Counted from the stretch's first letter, positions 48,121-60,180 are shown. The stretch: DNA of 64,000 nt from Penium margaritaceum (GCA_023375785.1 SZWC01007403.1:42960-106959), one strand, 5' to 3'. Notes: generated by a model not told the origin, from the letters alone. Numbers and translations: made by a program.

Positions 48121-49975
48121 TGTAGTATCACCTAAAGAAGGGCAACCTGAGAGACACGCGGTAGTCAAACACGTGAGCCAACGCCATCGACAATCTCTGC
48201 ACAGGAGCAAATGGAGGCTTGTGCCTCATGGTGCAAGGGACAATTTTTTGTGGAGAATGCAGAAAAGATCTAGAGCCGTCAAGAAAATTCACCGATAGCA
48301 GAAAAATACCCAAGCAGCAGTTTGAGTCCTTCCATCGCCTACAGACTCCGTCACGCTCACCAATCGGCATGACATCCAAAAAACTTACACCTCTCTCCCC
48401 TCATTAGCCTGCTTCAAGAAATCATTTTTCTCCCAAAAAATCAGGAGCTTAAACCACCCGCCTCAGTCCCCTGCTTCCTGAGGAAACCTACTTCAGTCTG
48501 CAACATTTCATGAAAACCATTCTTTCGAGAACCCTTTTCAGTCCTCTAAGAGAAAGAAAAACTTTGTGGCATGGACGGGGAAATCGAAGCGGCAAACGGG
48601 TTGCAAGCTGTTTTTTTGCGAGAAAGTGTGCGAGGGGAGATGTGAGCGCAGTAGGCGAGCGAAGCAAGGCTTTGTTGCGTAGAAGATACGACAAAAGCAA
48701 AGGGGGGGGGGGCAAGCTGCGAGAGGGGTAGGGGCGGTAGCAAGCAGCAGGTGTGCCTCGACGGCAAGTTTTGCAACGAAGCTGTTTGCTTTCGTAGAAG
48801 GATGTAAGAGCAAACGAGAAAGCAAGCAAACAAGCAAGCTCGCAAAAAGGGGAGCAAAGTCGCTCGCCAGCTCACTCACAAATCGAGTGGCAAGAGAGCT
48901 CGTCCCTCCCAAGCGAGCTTGCAAGTCCTCCAACACTTTTTGACAAAACCTGGAGAGACAGCTAGGAAAAGGACAGAGCTGCCGACAAGAAAACGACAAA
49001 CGACGAAGGACGGATAGCGCTGGACACAAAGCTCACTTAGAAAACAGTTGAGCAGTAGTGGAGGAGACTCCAAGCGTGTGACAATCGACTAGTGCAACCC
49101 TGAATCTAGCTGTATTAGTTAAATTCGTGCAGATCTTGAATGACGTTGTGCAGCGTCGACTTTGCACAAGCGAGGCAAAAAAAAAACGTCAAAATACAAC
49201 AACTGCCATGTATACCTCCGCAACAGCCACTGGACGTGAGAGGGGGAGGAGGATTTTTTTTCCTCTCTCCCAGCAACTTCTCCACCCACAAAAAAGCAGC
49301 AAAGAAGCTACTTAGTGAAAGGAAAGTCAACCAGAGCGCCCCTCCATGTAGCAGCATGCATAAAAAATGCCCAGACGCATTTTCTTCATGGAGAAGTCAC
49401 CGAAATTTGAGCAAGACGACCTGAGATGCCACCTATTTTTTTTTTATGGTATAAAAAGCACAACAAGCTCAAAAGCAACCGCCTGAACTTGAAAAATACC
49501 CACAAGGAGCCCCGGTNCTGGACGTGAGAGGGGGAGGAGGATTTTTTTTCCTCTCTCCCAGCAACTTCTCCACCCACAAAAAAGCAGCAAAGAAGCTACT
49601 TAGTGAAAGGAAAGTCAACCAGAGCGCCCCTCCATGTAGCAGCATGCATCGAAAACGCCCAGACGCATTTTCTTCATGCAGAAGTCACCGAAATTTGAGC
49701 AAGACGACCTGAGATGCCACCTATTTTTTCTTTATGGTATAAAAAGCACAACAAGCTCAAAAGCAACCGCCTGAACTTGAAAAATACCCACAAGGAGCAC
49801 CGGTCGTTGCAGTCACGGACAAGCTTGAGCTCGAGAGCATGAAAAAGCTTTTTCTAAATGTTTTCGACACCGCGCAAGCAGCACAAATTTCTTGTGACAT
49901 CGAAACCCTCTGGGAGACACCCGACGTCACTTGTTTCTTCACCGACAACTATTAAAACTCTTCGGCGCACCAATC
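48121..49975 (+). other. Long non-coding 3' region of the Copia element
   Basis: Nearly 1.9 kb lies between the end of the pol remnant and the polypurine tract. It contains purine-rich stretches, an 11-G run at 48,702-48,712, and a redundant 287-bp block (49,230-49,516 and 49,518-49,804) split by a single N at 49,517. A minus-strand frame of 163 codons (48,538-49,029) begins with a non-ATG codon and has no recognised domain. I do not call an extra gene. Confidence 0.7.
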
Positions 49976-49984
49976 GAGGGGGAG
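49976..49984 (+). promoter_or_regulatory. Polypurine tract
   Basis: GAGGGGGAG abuts the first base of the 3' LTR, the expected position of the plus-strand DNA primer of an LTR retrotransposon. Confidence 0.88.
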
Positions 49985-51163
49985 TGTCAGAGGTGACAAT
50001 TATTGCACCGATTTTTCGGGTCAAGCTGGCGTACTCCGTTTCAAAATTGGAGGAGCCTGCAAGGAGTTAGGGAATTTTCTCTTGAAGATTCCCGCGTTGA
50101 ACGGCGGAGTTTTCTCTCCGCTTGTAGAGGCTAGATTTAATTCTGGCATCTAGGTCCATGGGGGGAATGGATGCAAGAGCTTTAAAATACCGTGTTCTGC
50201 ATGCATAGCAAGGCTGTGCATGTCTGCTGACCAAGACTACTCAACACCTATGCAGTGCAACTATGCACTGATCGTTTCTGGGCAAGGTCCAGTCAAGGTG
50301 GCGCTACACCTGACTGGGCAGTGTGGAATGCCCTTCATAGCCTGCTGCATCAGCGCGACTCAGCTGCAGCATGTAAGGCCCAGAGTGGGGACCGCTCTGC
50401 ATCAACGCATGCATACACGACACAGCATCGCGTCAGAACGTGCATGCACGAGTCATTAGCCACATGCAAAGCCACAAATGGGGACCGCTCTGCATCAGCA
50501 CAGCCATGTATGACTCAGGAACAAGAGCTACTGGAGGGGCTACTGCCTACACGAAGATTCCCAAGGTAGGAATCTTCCCACCTGCACAGCTTCATCAGCC
50601 TGGACAGTTTTGAACTTGCTAGCAACCTGCTACAAAAGGTAGCCAGCTTGGCAGTCTTCATTCAATAACTCAGTCATCACCAAAATTTCCGCCTCAAGTC
50701 AACCACAGGGGCCTCCACCAGTTCCAGACATTACCTGAGGCCAAGACTCTGCAAACACTCTTCTCAAGACCCTAGTAAGCCTGGCAGCAGTCAACTAGCC
50801 ATGGCAGGAGGACGCCCCTGACTACATGAAAGACTGACTACCTAGAAGAGGTGGCCAGACTACGTCCAAGACCCTAGCGACTTTGCTGAGTTGTCTTGCT
50901 AGACGTTGCCCACCTCTAGGTCAGCAGCTGTGTTTGGGTGTGAGAGTCTAAGGTTAGTCTCTAGCTGAGATGTGTTTGCTGTACTGTTTCTTGTACTATA
51001 CTTATGATCAACTACAGTCATTCAGTCCCAGCATTCTCCCAGTTCCAGCTTTTCACTCTATCTGTAGTTCCTCTCCAAGCGCAACGGTCCCAGCAGCAAG
51101 GAACCTAGCCCTTGTAAGCAAGGAACCTAGCCCTTGTAACCAAGCACACCACAAACATCAACA
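49985..51163 (+). repeat. 3' LTR of the Copia element
   Basis: 1,179 bp, starting TGTCAGAGGTG and ending AACATCAACA. It aligns along its length with 39,488-40,643. Near its end it has a short tandem duplication of AAGGAACCTAGCCCTTGTAA that the 5' LTR lacks. Confidence 0.93.
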
Positions 51164-51168
51164 ATGCC

Positions 51169-53200
51169 TTCATTGATATGAATATGTCTACAAGATTTCA
51201 CATTTCACAAACAATGTCTCCCCACTACTAATTTATGTATGCATTGGTGAGTCCACCATTTGCAAACATTAACAACACAGGTTCTTTTCATACATGAGTT
51301 CATGAACATTTAAATTGTGTAAACGTGTATAGTTTAAGAATTTAATATTTTTCAAAAGTTTCTTCAACATTTTTCTAGGAGAAAAGAATTATGTTTCATT
51401 GAAATTGATGAAAACCGTCTGAATTTCCCAAAAAAACACTATGTACATGGTCGTTTGGGTTTCTCATGATCAGGTTAAATGGCTTAATTTTTCATTCATA
51501 TGAATGGTTTATAATACACCTAATAGTTTTCATATAATGTGAAGGTCATAATGTCTAGTTTTGTGTGATCAAATTACATTTTTTACTAGTTAAGATTATT
51601 ACTCAAGTGAAGGATGCAATTAGAAAATTAGAATCATGGACATTCTTGAATAATATCTTCTTATCCTCGTACAACTCATCATAGGTTTCATAACCTCGCA
51701 AGACTATATATTTCTTTCATTTCATTAAAAAATATAAGATATCATTCAAGAAATACATACGACTGATTATGTGGATATGTAAAATGCTTGTATGCAAAAA
51801 CATATACAAGGTGATTTTATCTTACTTGCTCAATATCATGAAAAAAAGCATAAACATATGCTGAGAAATGTTCTCCATGATGTTTCAAGTTACTTATGAA
51901 ATGACTCAATAAGAATTTAAATTCCTTTCACATCAAGGCGTAGTAGTCCTTCAAACCTAAGAAAAATCATCGTATGCGCATTCAGAAGAACAAATATATT
52001 CCGCTCATTGTTTTGTATGTTTGCCCATTTATTGTTTTCAATCGTGTTTTCATATGTAGCATCATGTATTGTTATTTTTCAACAACTGAAAAACATGTAA
52101 CCATAGTTTGTAGAGGAATAGTGTTATGCTATACTGAATTCTAAGTACAATATTGTATAATAGAGAGGGAATGATGCACAACTTGAGTGTTGCGGAGATT
52201 ATCAAGATTGGTTGAGATTGTGTATAGATACTTTTCAATTTCTTTAATTATTCAATAGAACTTATTATGCAAAGGAAATCACGTTTCGTAAGATGCACAT
52301 GGAGACAAACTATTTCTTTGTTATTGGATGAATAATTACTCATTTTTAACATTTAACTTTTTCTTATTCTCATCTTTAACATGAATTCATGAATACAGTA
52401 GTGGTTGTTTTTCCTTTGATATATGTCGATTAGGCATACCTGATTTGATGTTTTAGGATTTCTTATAGTGAAATGTTTATGTCCAAGAATTTTCATTCCT
52501 TGCTCGTTGTTTCTCAGTTTATAATTTAATTTTTAGTTAAGAATGAAACATACTGCGCATTACTTTACTCAAGAGAGAAACACTAGCTTTTAAAGGTTTG
52601 TCAAATTAGAGATTTCTCATTTTTTTTGCGTTTTTCACCAATTCTTCACCATGTCGGGTGGAGAAAGGGAATACCTTATTTGATTTTTCGTCAATGGTTA
52701 CACTTTGTTACGTGAACAGTGATCAAGAGAGCGATCCTCATTTCTTAATGTTAGTCCCCTTTATGGAAACCAAAGTGTGTTAGATGATGTGATGTAAAGA
52801 TTAAAGAATGAAGTCCCTTGAATTACAGTTTTTGCACATATGCCTTGCTTTTTGTGCCATTAAATTTTGAGGTTTGTCTTCTCTAATCTATCTTGAATTT
52901 TTTATTTACATAAGATACATGTGCGGGTAGACCCAAGTCATTGGAGAGTTGGAGACCTAAATACTTTGACCGGGCACTGAAAAGTGAATGGGAGGAAAGT
53001 GGGCTCATTCGTATTAAAAAAATGTGTAGAAACATCTTTTTGTCCTCTCATGTGCGTATTCAATTCCGTGTACTTTGTTACAATCAGAAATAATTCCAAT
53101 GATTGCAAAAGGAAGATTCCATGGAAACAAGTATTCCTCTTCTGTATTTTTTTCGTTAGGTGTTATCTCTCTTTACATCGGACAGGAGTGGACAGATTTC
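51169..53200. other. AT-rich region without recognisable genes
   Basis: About 2 kb of very AT-rich sequence with no long open frame, no clear transposon ends and no RNA gene that I can recognise. Confidence 0.65.
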
Positions 53201-56200
53201 AGAATTGATGATTTTGTCAACAATACTCTTAGCATGAACGGGCGCCCACGGCTGCAATTCCGCGAACGCCTCGGTGAACAACGTATACAGCCAGCACAGG
53301 GGGCAACTGAAGCTGCCACGGCATCCTCGTTGGCGCTGCAGTGTGATGGTAGAACTAGTAGATTGATGTGCTTGGTCCCACATAACGCGGTGGCCGTTAA
53401 AAATTGAACCGACTTAAAACTGCGATGGCATCTCGATGGCTCTCCGACCAGGCGGGGACTGCCTCGGATTAGCCGTGAATTCGTTGGCCCCACCGGAGGA
53501 CACCCATCACCGGGGCTGGGTGGCCTCTGGTTAGATTTTTACAAGTCAGGTCGTCTTGGTGGCAATCGAGTCAAATTTCAATCCTCATCACCCAGATAAC
53601 ACCTGGACTTCCGCAAAGTCGCCAACCATTTTATGCCATTGACCCATGAATTTTGAAGTTTAACCCTGAAGGCTGACCACCTCTCATCCACCGCAGATCG
53701 GTCGGGGCCGGGCTATTCCTCCATCCAGACATTTACAGCCGTCCAATAGATGTTTATCCTTTTTAAGTCATTTTTAAGGAACTACCACGGCCCGTGGGAC
53801 CGGGCTATAAGGGCTGGCTTTGTTTGGTCGTGCATAATCAGTTTTCGAACCCTCATGAGGAAGTCTCATGTCACTGTCTCTTCTCTGTTGCCGATTTAGA
53901 TGAGTTATTGCATCGGAGACTTTGGTCGCGGCTGGATGTGCGTGAAAAGCCTTTTCACCCCTCTACTTTGGTGGACATGCTTCAGTGCACCGGGTCCACG
54001 GCTGTGAAATGGAAGTTTTTCTTGCCTCGGATCCACGCAGTCCTCCACCCCGCGCAAGTAGCGCGAATAACGTGTTTCATGCGAAATCATGAGTCCATAT
54101 ACTCGAAACCAAGAATGCTCCCTGAGTTCAGTCACCTGTCCACGAGGAAACTCAGCCAAGCGGTGAAGCAAAGCGCGAGTAGGCTTTTTGGGGCTCGACG
54201 TGCAAGATTTGGTCCGAGAACATGCGTAGTGCGGAGACGCCGAGGAAAAAGACGAGTCCGGGTGGCAATTCATACCCCGGACTACTGGCAGGGGTGAAAA
54301 GCAAAAACCTCCTTTTCACGCCCATACAGCCGCGGCCTTTGATTTTCTTATGAACATGGTCAGATGATTCGTTTGACAATGGATAGATTGAGGGATTTTC
54401 TGCTTAATGACCAAACAAACAGGTTAGAGACCAAATATTTTGTGTTAAAAATGCACAGCATCGACATGCGCGAACGTTGAGAATCCAACGACCGTTTCCA
54501 ACAATCGAGTCGCAAAACAAAACTGCCACAGCAACCACGCAAATCAAAACCACAGCTGTGCAATATTTCCACTCAAGTTGCATGTTTGCACGTTTTTGTT
54601 ATCTCCATTCAACGTTCGGCAATGCTCCAAAATCGCCATCCCCATCAGCCTTATTCCGACAGTTTTTGTTGCGCATCCCAGCTACTTATTGTTCTCTCTG
54701 GCTAGCAGTTCTCGTGTCTTCGCATCCATGACATTAGCGAACCATGTAACTAACAGCACCCATTACAAACTTACGCCGTAATGTTGACGACCATTCGATA
54801 ATGAAGGCTGTGCCTGGGAACGTGTAAACAGGAAGTGGCAATTCACGCCACTCATGTTTATGACATCATCATGAAACTCTCTGTTGACTTGTAACGGAAT
54901 ACGGAGGAAACACAGTTCATCATTCGGCAAAGGTGGTTTGAAGATTCTGAACGTTACTGCGACTTTCCAAAACACAATTCACTACACATTTCAGAGCAGA
55001 TTTCCCCAAAAAGATGCCTCGAAAGATAAGTGGCATGAATTGCCACTGGCTATTCACACGTTTCCAGGTACTTTGAAGATTGCGCTCGAGCTAGCCCGCC
55101 CACACGCGCCAACAGGTTGCGAGATTAAGGTATAGTGCGGTAAAATCTGCGATGCCAATATGCTAGATGGTGATACTCATCTTTACTGCCATGCATTTGA
55201 AGACGGTAAGTATCGCGAGATATGTATGGTACAGGATTTTACCCGCATGTAGCACCGCATTTTGCGCCATCTACAAACTCGTTTCCAAGCAAAAGGGCGA
55301 ATGTCGACCTCTTCGGCCGCCCACATGCTGTTCACGCCATTGACTGAGCAAGCGGATTTCGACAGAAGTTCTACGTGATCTGGATGAAAGAATCTACCGA
55401 CAAATGAATCTCACATTGAAAACTTCCACGGATGGGAATAACGGATAATGTTGCAGAATGCGCACCGTTCACCCATGCCAACCCGATTGAACTGCATCAA
55501 CCAAGCAACGAGAAGCCATACAATGGGTTCCATTCATATTAAAAATTCAATAGGAATAATCCAAATTATGTACATCCCGTGATCATGCAACCGTTAATAT
55601 GGTTCTCGAGTGATATTCCCGATTGTTGCATCGCTCTTCGCTACACGAGTCACGCAAGCAATGAATCGTAAGAATAGGAGGGGGGGTATGCGTCGATTGG
55701 CTGAGCAAAATGTAAAGGGCGCTAAGGTGGATTCTCTCCGTTGTGTCTGCCGTCCGCCAGCGCTCAGTGATTGTAATATCACGTGATATTTGAATCACAG
55801 AGTTTAACAAACGATACCTAAGTTGTCACTTGCACGCACTCACATTGTCCGTTTTTCCATGTCATGGAACTGCACCGCTATCTTCCTTGAGGTAGCCTCA
55901 TGGGGTTTGTTTGACGTCAAAACACAGCCGGCTCCAAACGGCTGATGGTTACAAAACAGTGGCCGCACAAAGCGAACTTCTTGAGTAGGAGAGTTGTATG
56001 TTCCCGCAACCGAGAAGTCCACCGTCCAGGGGCGAGAGGGACGCCCCCGCCAGCGTGGAGGTTTGCTTGCGGGGACGCCCCCAACCCGTGTAGGCAAACG
56101 GCCGGCCGGCACGAAGGCAGCCGTCCGGCAATGAATACTGTGATGCCCGGCCCGTGGGGTGGCCATCTCAAAATGCATCGTAGGTCTCACGTTGCAATTT

Positions 56201-56600
56201 TTCTCTGATCACGCCATCTCCCACGTGAGACATCACAAATACTCTCGCTGTGGTCGTTGTTTCATGTCCATCTCTAAGGGTGTGTTCTCTTCGAGTCGCA
56301 TGAGCACGCAACCACGGGCATCTATCTCTTGGACCGCATATGGACACGTTTTGCCGCCCAAGCGGGCAAGTCTACCTGATCGTGGACGACGACAGCTCCG
56401 CTTGAATGTGTCGGACTCCCTCCAGTCTGCCTCATTCGCGCATCTCTCTGATAAGTGTAAAGCGAATCAGACCACTCGTCGGGCCATTGCAAGAGACATC
56501 AGCAAGTAACCTTGTTGTAAAACAATTACATCCCACATGATGAATGAAATCATGAAGCAACATCATTAAAAAAAAATCCGAAAAGAAGATATTGACCACA
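53201..56600. other. Mixed-composition region; open frames but no recognised gene
   Basis: The longest plus-strand frame (53,794-54,297, 167 codons) and overlapping minus-strand frames near 53,905-54,273 and 55,840-56,190 have no domain I can name. A perfect 16-bp palindrome lies at 55,775-55,790. Near 56,030-56,085 the GC-rich string GGGACGCCCCC occurs twice. Exons of an unrecognised host gene are possible, but I cannot support one. Confidence 0.5.
55775..55790. promoter_or_regulatory. Perfect 16-bp palindrome with CACGTG core
   Basis: AATATCACGTGATATT is its own reverse complement. The CACGTG centre is the G-box bound by plant bZIP and bHLH factors. No gene is assigned nearby, so a regulatory role is only possible. 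Confidence 0.4.
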
Positions 56601-56606
56601 TTATGT

Positions 56607-56610
<4 letters not shown>

Positions 56611-56684
<74 letters not shown>
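56611..56684. repeat. (GA)37 microsatellite
   Basis: Seventy-four bases of uninterrupted GA. Confidence 0.98.
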
Positions 56685-56687
<3 letters not shown>

Positions 56688-57289
56688 GAACTTTGTTCAG
56701 TTACAAAATGGATTTTGTTGTAATGCTCGCAGTGTTATTAGATGGTCATCCTCATACCCCTCATTGAACTTTGCAATCTGATAAACCCTGGTCTGCAGCA
56801 ATGTGAGTTGTTCAGATGGGCGATCGGACGGCACAGATTTTCTTACCAGGCAAGTTGTGCGTCATTCACTTGTGCACTCTGTTGTTTCCCAACTCCTCAT
56901 ATGACTTTCCCCCAATACTTGTATGCTCCTACCATTTCCGACTTTCGCACGCAATGTAACCAAGATTCTCGCAAGTCTAGCACATCCGTTGATCACGTTC
57001 ATCAATGTTTTCAATCTACACCACAGGTGAGGTTTCTTCCAACTACAACATTTTGCTGCCACGACATGGATTGTGACCTTGGGGTCACCAGCCCCAAGAA
57101 TCCTGCAAACGAGCATTGTACTTGGTGGTGTTGGTTCAATTAGCTATTGTAATCATTTTTGAAAGGTCATCTAAGATGCCAAATATTGTAGTTGCTCATT
57201 GGATGTTGTGTTAGAAGCCATTGTTCTAGAAAACCACGGCTAATTCTTTACGTGTTCACTACTAGTGAATTCTATGAATTGTTTTTGTT
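56685..57289. other. No recognisable gene
   Basis: A 133-codon plus-strand frame (56,742-57,143) has no domain I recognise. The Copia pol remnant begins just to the right. Confidence 0.55.
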
Positions 57290-58860
57290 AAGGATAGCGA
57301 GAAGCAGCTATGGCGGTCCAAGAGGCTCTCAAAGAAGGAGACACAGCAAAGAGAGCGGTTGAACCATGCACGGCTTCACCACCAACGGAGTCCTCTGACC
57401 TTGAACTTCTTTTCCTCACCATCACCAATGACCCAAACACCTTCATGGAAGCTATGCGCAGCACTGAGGCAGCAGATTGACGAGCCGCAGAAGACAAGGA
57501 GCATGATGTGCTTATGAAGAACATCACCTGGATCCTCAAGGGAGCTCCACGTGGCAGTCGGGAGATTGGGTGCTGATGGATCTTCAAGCGTAAGCGTGGT
57601 GCGGATGGTAAGATATGGAGGGTTATCTACAAACTAATGGTGTGGATTAGGTATAGAGCATGACTGGTAAAAATGTTCCCATCCATCCGAGCCATCCTTG
57701 GTCTTGCTGCTGCTATGGAATGGGAGGTGTACCAAATAGATGTGACATGTGCATTTCTGAATGGTGACATGGAGGAGGATGTGTATATGGAGCAGCTAGA
57801 GGGACATGTGGTGGAGGAAAAGGAGGATTTGGTATGCAAGCTTGTGAAGGCCCTCTGCAGCCTGAAGCAAGCACCGCAAGCATGGTACCACAAGATTGAT
57901 GAGCTGCCGACTGGCCTTGGTTTTGTGCACAGCGAAGCTGACCATGCAGTCTATGGGCACATACAAGAGGCAAGCCAGGCCATCAGAGACTGCTTCATGG
58001 CACGACTCGGTTACTACCTTGGCCTTCAGGTCAAGCGCGACCGATAGCAACAGATTGCAAAGTTGTCGTAGAGCACGTACGTGAGCGGCATCGTCAAGCG
58101 CTTCAACGTGGCGGGAGCACGCAAAGCCGCAACACTACTGGAAGTGGAAGCGAAGCTGAGCATGATGCATACTCTCCACAACATACAAGCGAGTAGCCAC
58201 ATGCAATCTGTGCCATACCAAGCAGTACTTGGGAGCCTCATATATGCAGCACTTCGCACGCACCTTGACATAAACCAGGCAGTGGAAGTGCTCTACAAGT
58301 TTTGCACGAATCGGGGAGTGGCGCATTGTGAGGCGGTTAAGCGTGTGTTGCGCTACCTCAATAACAACAACACCCTTTGCCTCACCTTCAATGGCAACAA
58401 CAGGCCCATCCTCACTGACTACAGCAACACAGATTGGAGAGGTGACCTGGACACAAGGAGGTCGATCAGTGGGTTTGTATTATTGCTCGGGGGAGGTACA
58501 ATCAGCTTGAGGAGCAAGAAACAAGAGTGCACCGTCCTCTCCTCCACTAAAGCAGAGTACATCACCCTGAGTGAAACAGTAAAAGAAGCCGTGTGGCTGC
58601 GTGAGCTACTCGAAACCTTTGGACAGCAGCAGACTACAGCGACCACCATCTATTGTGAAAACATGAGCGTGATTGCTCTGACCAAGAATGTAGAGTTCCA
58701 CGCCTACACCAACCACATCGACATGCGGTACCACTTCATCCGTGAGCTTGTGACAAAGCAAGAGGTTCAGATCGAATTCTGCCCTAAAAGCATGATGTTG
58801 GCAGACTTCGTGACCATGGCGCTAGAAGCACACCGCTTTCAGCAGCTGAGAGAATAGTGC
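57290..58860 (+). pseudogene. Copia reverse transcriptase and RNase H remnant (5'-truncated, broken)
   Basis: Left part of a Copia fossil that begins inside pol. The reverse transcriptase domain runs from about 57,480, with SIRAILGLAAAMEWEVYQID and CAFLNGDMEEDVY, to LGYYLGLQVKRDR near 58,045. The connection and RNase H follow in one long open stretch (58,081-58,857): DWRGDLDTRRSISGF, LSSTKAEYITLSE, TNHIDMRYHFIREL. There is no gag or integrase to the left. The fragment has a handful of disruptions, fewer than the element at 39,483. It ends just before a purine tract and an LTR. Confidence 0.88.
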
Positions 58861-58888
58861 AGACTAGTGTGATTTTTATTCTCGTAAA

Positions 58889-58897
58889 GTGGGAGAA
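58889..58897 (+). promoter_or_regulatory. Polypurine tract before the shared LTR
   Basis: GTGGGAGAA lies directly before the LTR start TGATGGATAGG, the expected place if the pol remnant to the left ends in this LTR. Confidence 0.7.
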
Positions 58898-59697
58898 TGA
58901 TGGATAGGATGGTGTAAGGAGGTGAAAACAAATGATTACTCAATACAAATCATCTACCTCTTGAGTTGCATAGAGGATGTTGTACAAGTTACAATGCACT
59001 TTACAGAACTCAATTCGAAGTCCATTTGAATGAGGTATGGATTTTCAAAGATTGCAGATGATAGTTTGGGTTCAAGTGACAACATGAGCACTTTCAGCAC
59101 AAAAGGTGTTAATCTCCTATTGTATATACATCCTCTCTTGTGGTGGCCGTGAGTGAGCAAGGCATGCTGGGACAGCGAGTGGAGGCAATGCACCATGAAG
59201 GCACGCGATCCTCATTCACCTCGCTGGTGGTCGCCTCCACCCTGGCCGCATGACCCATCTCCATCATCATCTGAACTTTTGGCGCTTGAGCTCTCACAGA
59301 AAACCTAGTTTAGTCCTCAAATCATAACTGCTCATTGCTCGCTTTAGCCTATGATACCTACATCAGACCAGCAACTTTGGTCTTGGCTAGGCTCAGATTA
59401 TGTCACATTTTGGGTGACACATGGCATGTCCATGTGGGGTGCAAGGGCTTGCTCACGCACCCTTTTCAGGGCTGCCGAGGGCTTCCGCCCTCAAGCGAGC
59501 AGACTCGCCGGCAGGCCTCGCTCACCGGCGTGACGGGTGAGGTCGACTAGCGACCTCACCCCTAGCACTAGTGTTCCTTCTGAATGCAAGACTTGTACTT
59601 TTTACTTGAAGCCGCCATGGAGTTTTGAACCTAACATGCACGAGGGTCCACCATTTAAAGCACTGTTTGTTGCTATGGCTTCGTAGCAACATTCTCA
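58898..59697 (+). repeat. Single LTR shared by two Copia elements
   Basis: 800 bp, starting TGATGG and ending TTCTCA. A polypurine tract precedes it and a primer site follows it directly. It can therefore serve as the 3' LTR of the pol remnant on the left and as the 5' LTR of the element on the right. No second copy is visible in the window; the partner of the right-hand element would lie beyond base 64,000. Confidence 0.75.
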
Positions 59698-59709
59698 TGG
59701 TATTAGAGC
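59698..59709 (+). promoter_or_regulatory. Primer-binding site (initiator-Met tRNA)
   Basis: TGGTATTAGAGC follows the LTR without a gap and matches TGGTATCAGAGC at 11 of 12 positions. Confidence 0.85.
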
Positions 59710-60180
59710 TAGGCTAAACAGCTGTGGACGGAGTATACAGTCGGTGCCGAGCAAAAACAGAGGCGGCCAAGTTGAGTGCGGAAGTAGATCCGCGCGGCTT
59801 CCGCAACAGTAGGCCACACGATTCATGGAGGATGTTGAACCCTCATCCCTAGCCCACGCCAAGCTACTGGAGGTGGCAGAAGAGGGGGCTTGATCACAGT
59901 TTAAGGAAAAGGGGGAAGGGGAGGAGCCCAAGCACCATCTACACCTCTCCTGAGGTGACAGAGGGGTTTCCTCCGTTCCTGTCTGTCTGAACAGGTCCCA
60001 GGTGGCCTGACAATAGTTCCCAAGTCAAAACAGGAGGTTCCTAACGAGCTCTAGACTCGCGGCAGAAAACTGGGCCCAAAGTGGGCCCGGCGAATTGCTG
60101 CCAAAATTTTGTTCAGCGGCGTAGAGCGGCTCACAACACTGAGGCAGTGCCCTTAGATCCTAAGCAACCAGGCAGAAGGT

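Larger units (their letters stand above)
39483..51168 (+). mobile_element. Ty1/copia LTR retrotransposon with both LTRs and target-site duplication (broken)
   Basis: A fossil Copia element. The 5-bp target duplication ATGCC lies at 39,483-39,487 and 51,164-51,168, just outside LTRs that begin TGT and end ACA. The order is LTR, initiator-Met tRNA primer site, gag with a coiled-coil and zinc-knuckle region, integrase, reverse transcriptase, RNase H, a long non-coding 3' part, polypurine tract, LTR. Integrase before reverse transcriptase marks it as Copia. The span of 11.7 kb is inflated by redundant blocks at single-N joins (43,614; 43,984; 45,144; 49,517). The coding region is broken by well over a dozen disruptions. 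The LTRs differ at about one base in six over the part I aligned, so the insertion is old. Confidence 0.95.

Noticed and set aside
48538-49029. Antisense or envelope-like gene in the Copia 3' region
   Set aside because: The frame lies opposite a purine-rich stretch, which makes stop-free Leu/Ser/Cys-rich readings likely. It starts at a non-ATG codon and shows no recognised fold or motif.
53794-54297. 167-codon plus-strand gene
   Set aside because: No recognisable domain or signal, a basic low-complexity C-terminus, and competing frames on the other strand. Left as an unassigned open frame.
55840-56190. 116-codon minus-strand gene in GC-rich DNA
   Set aside because: Several overlapping frames are open on both strands here, as GC-rich DNA allows; none has a recognisable domain.
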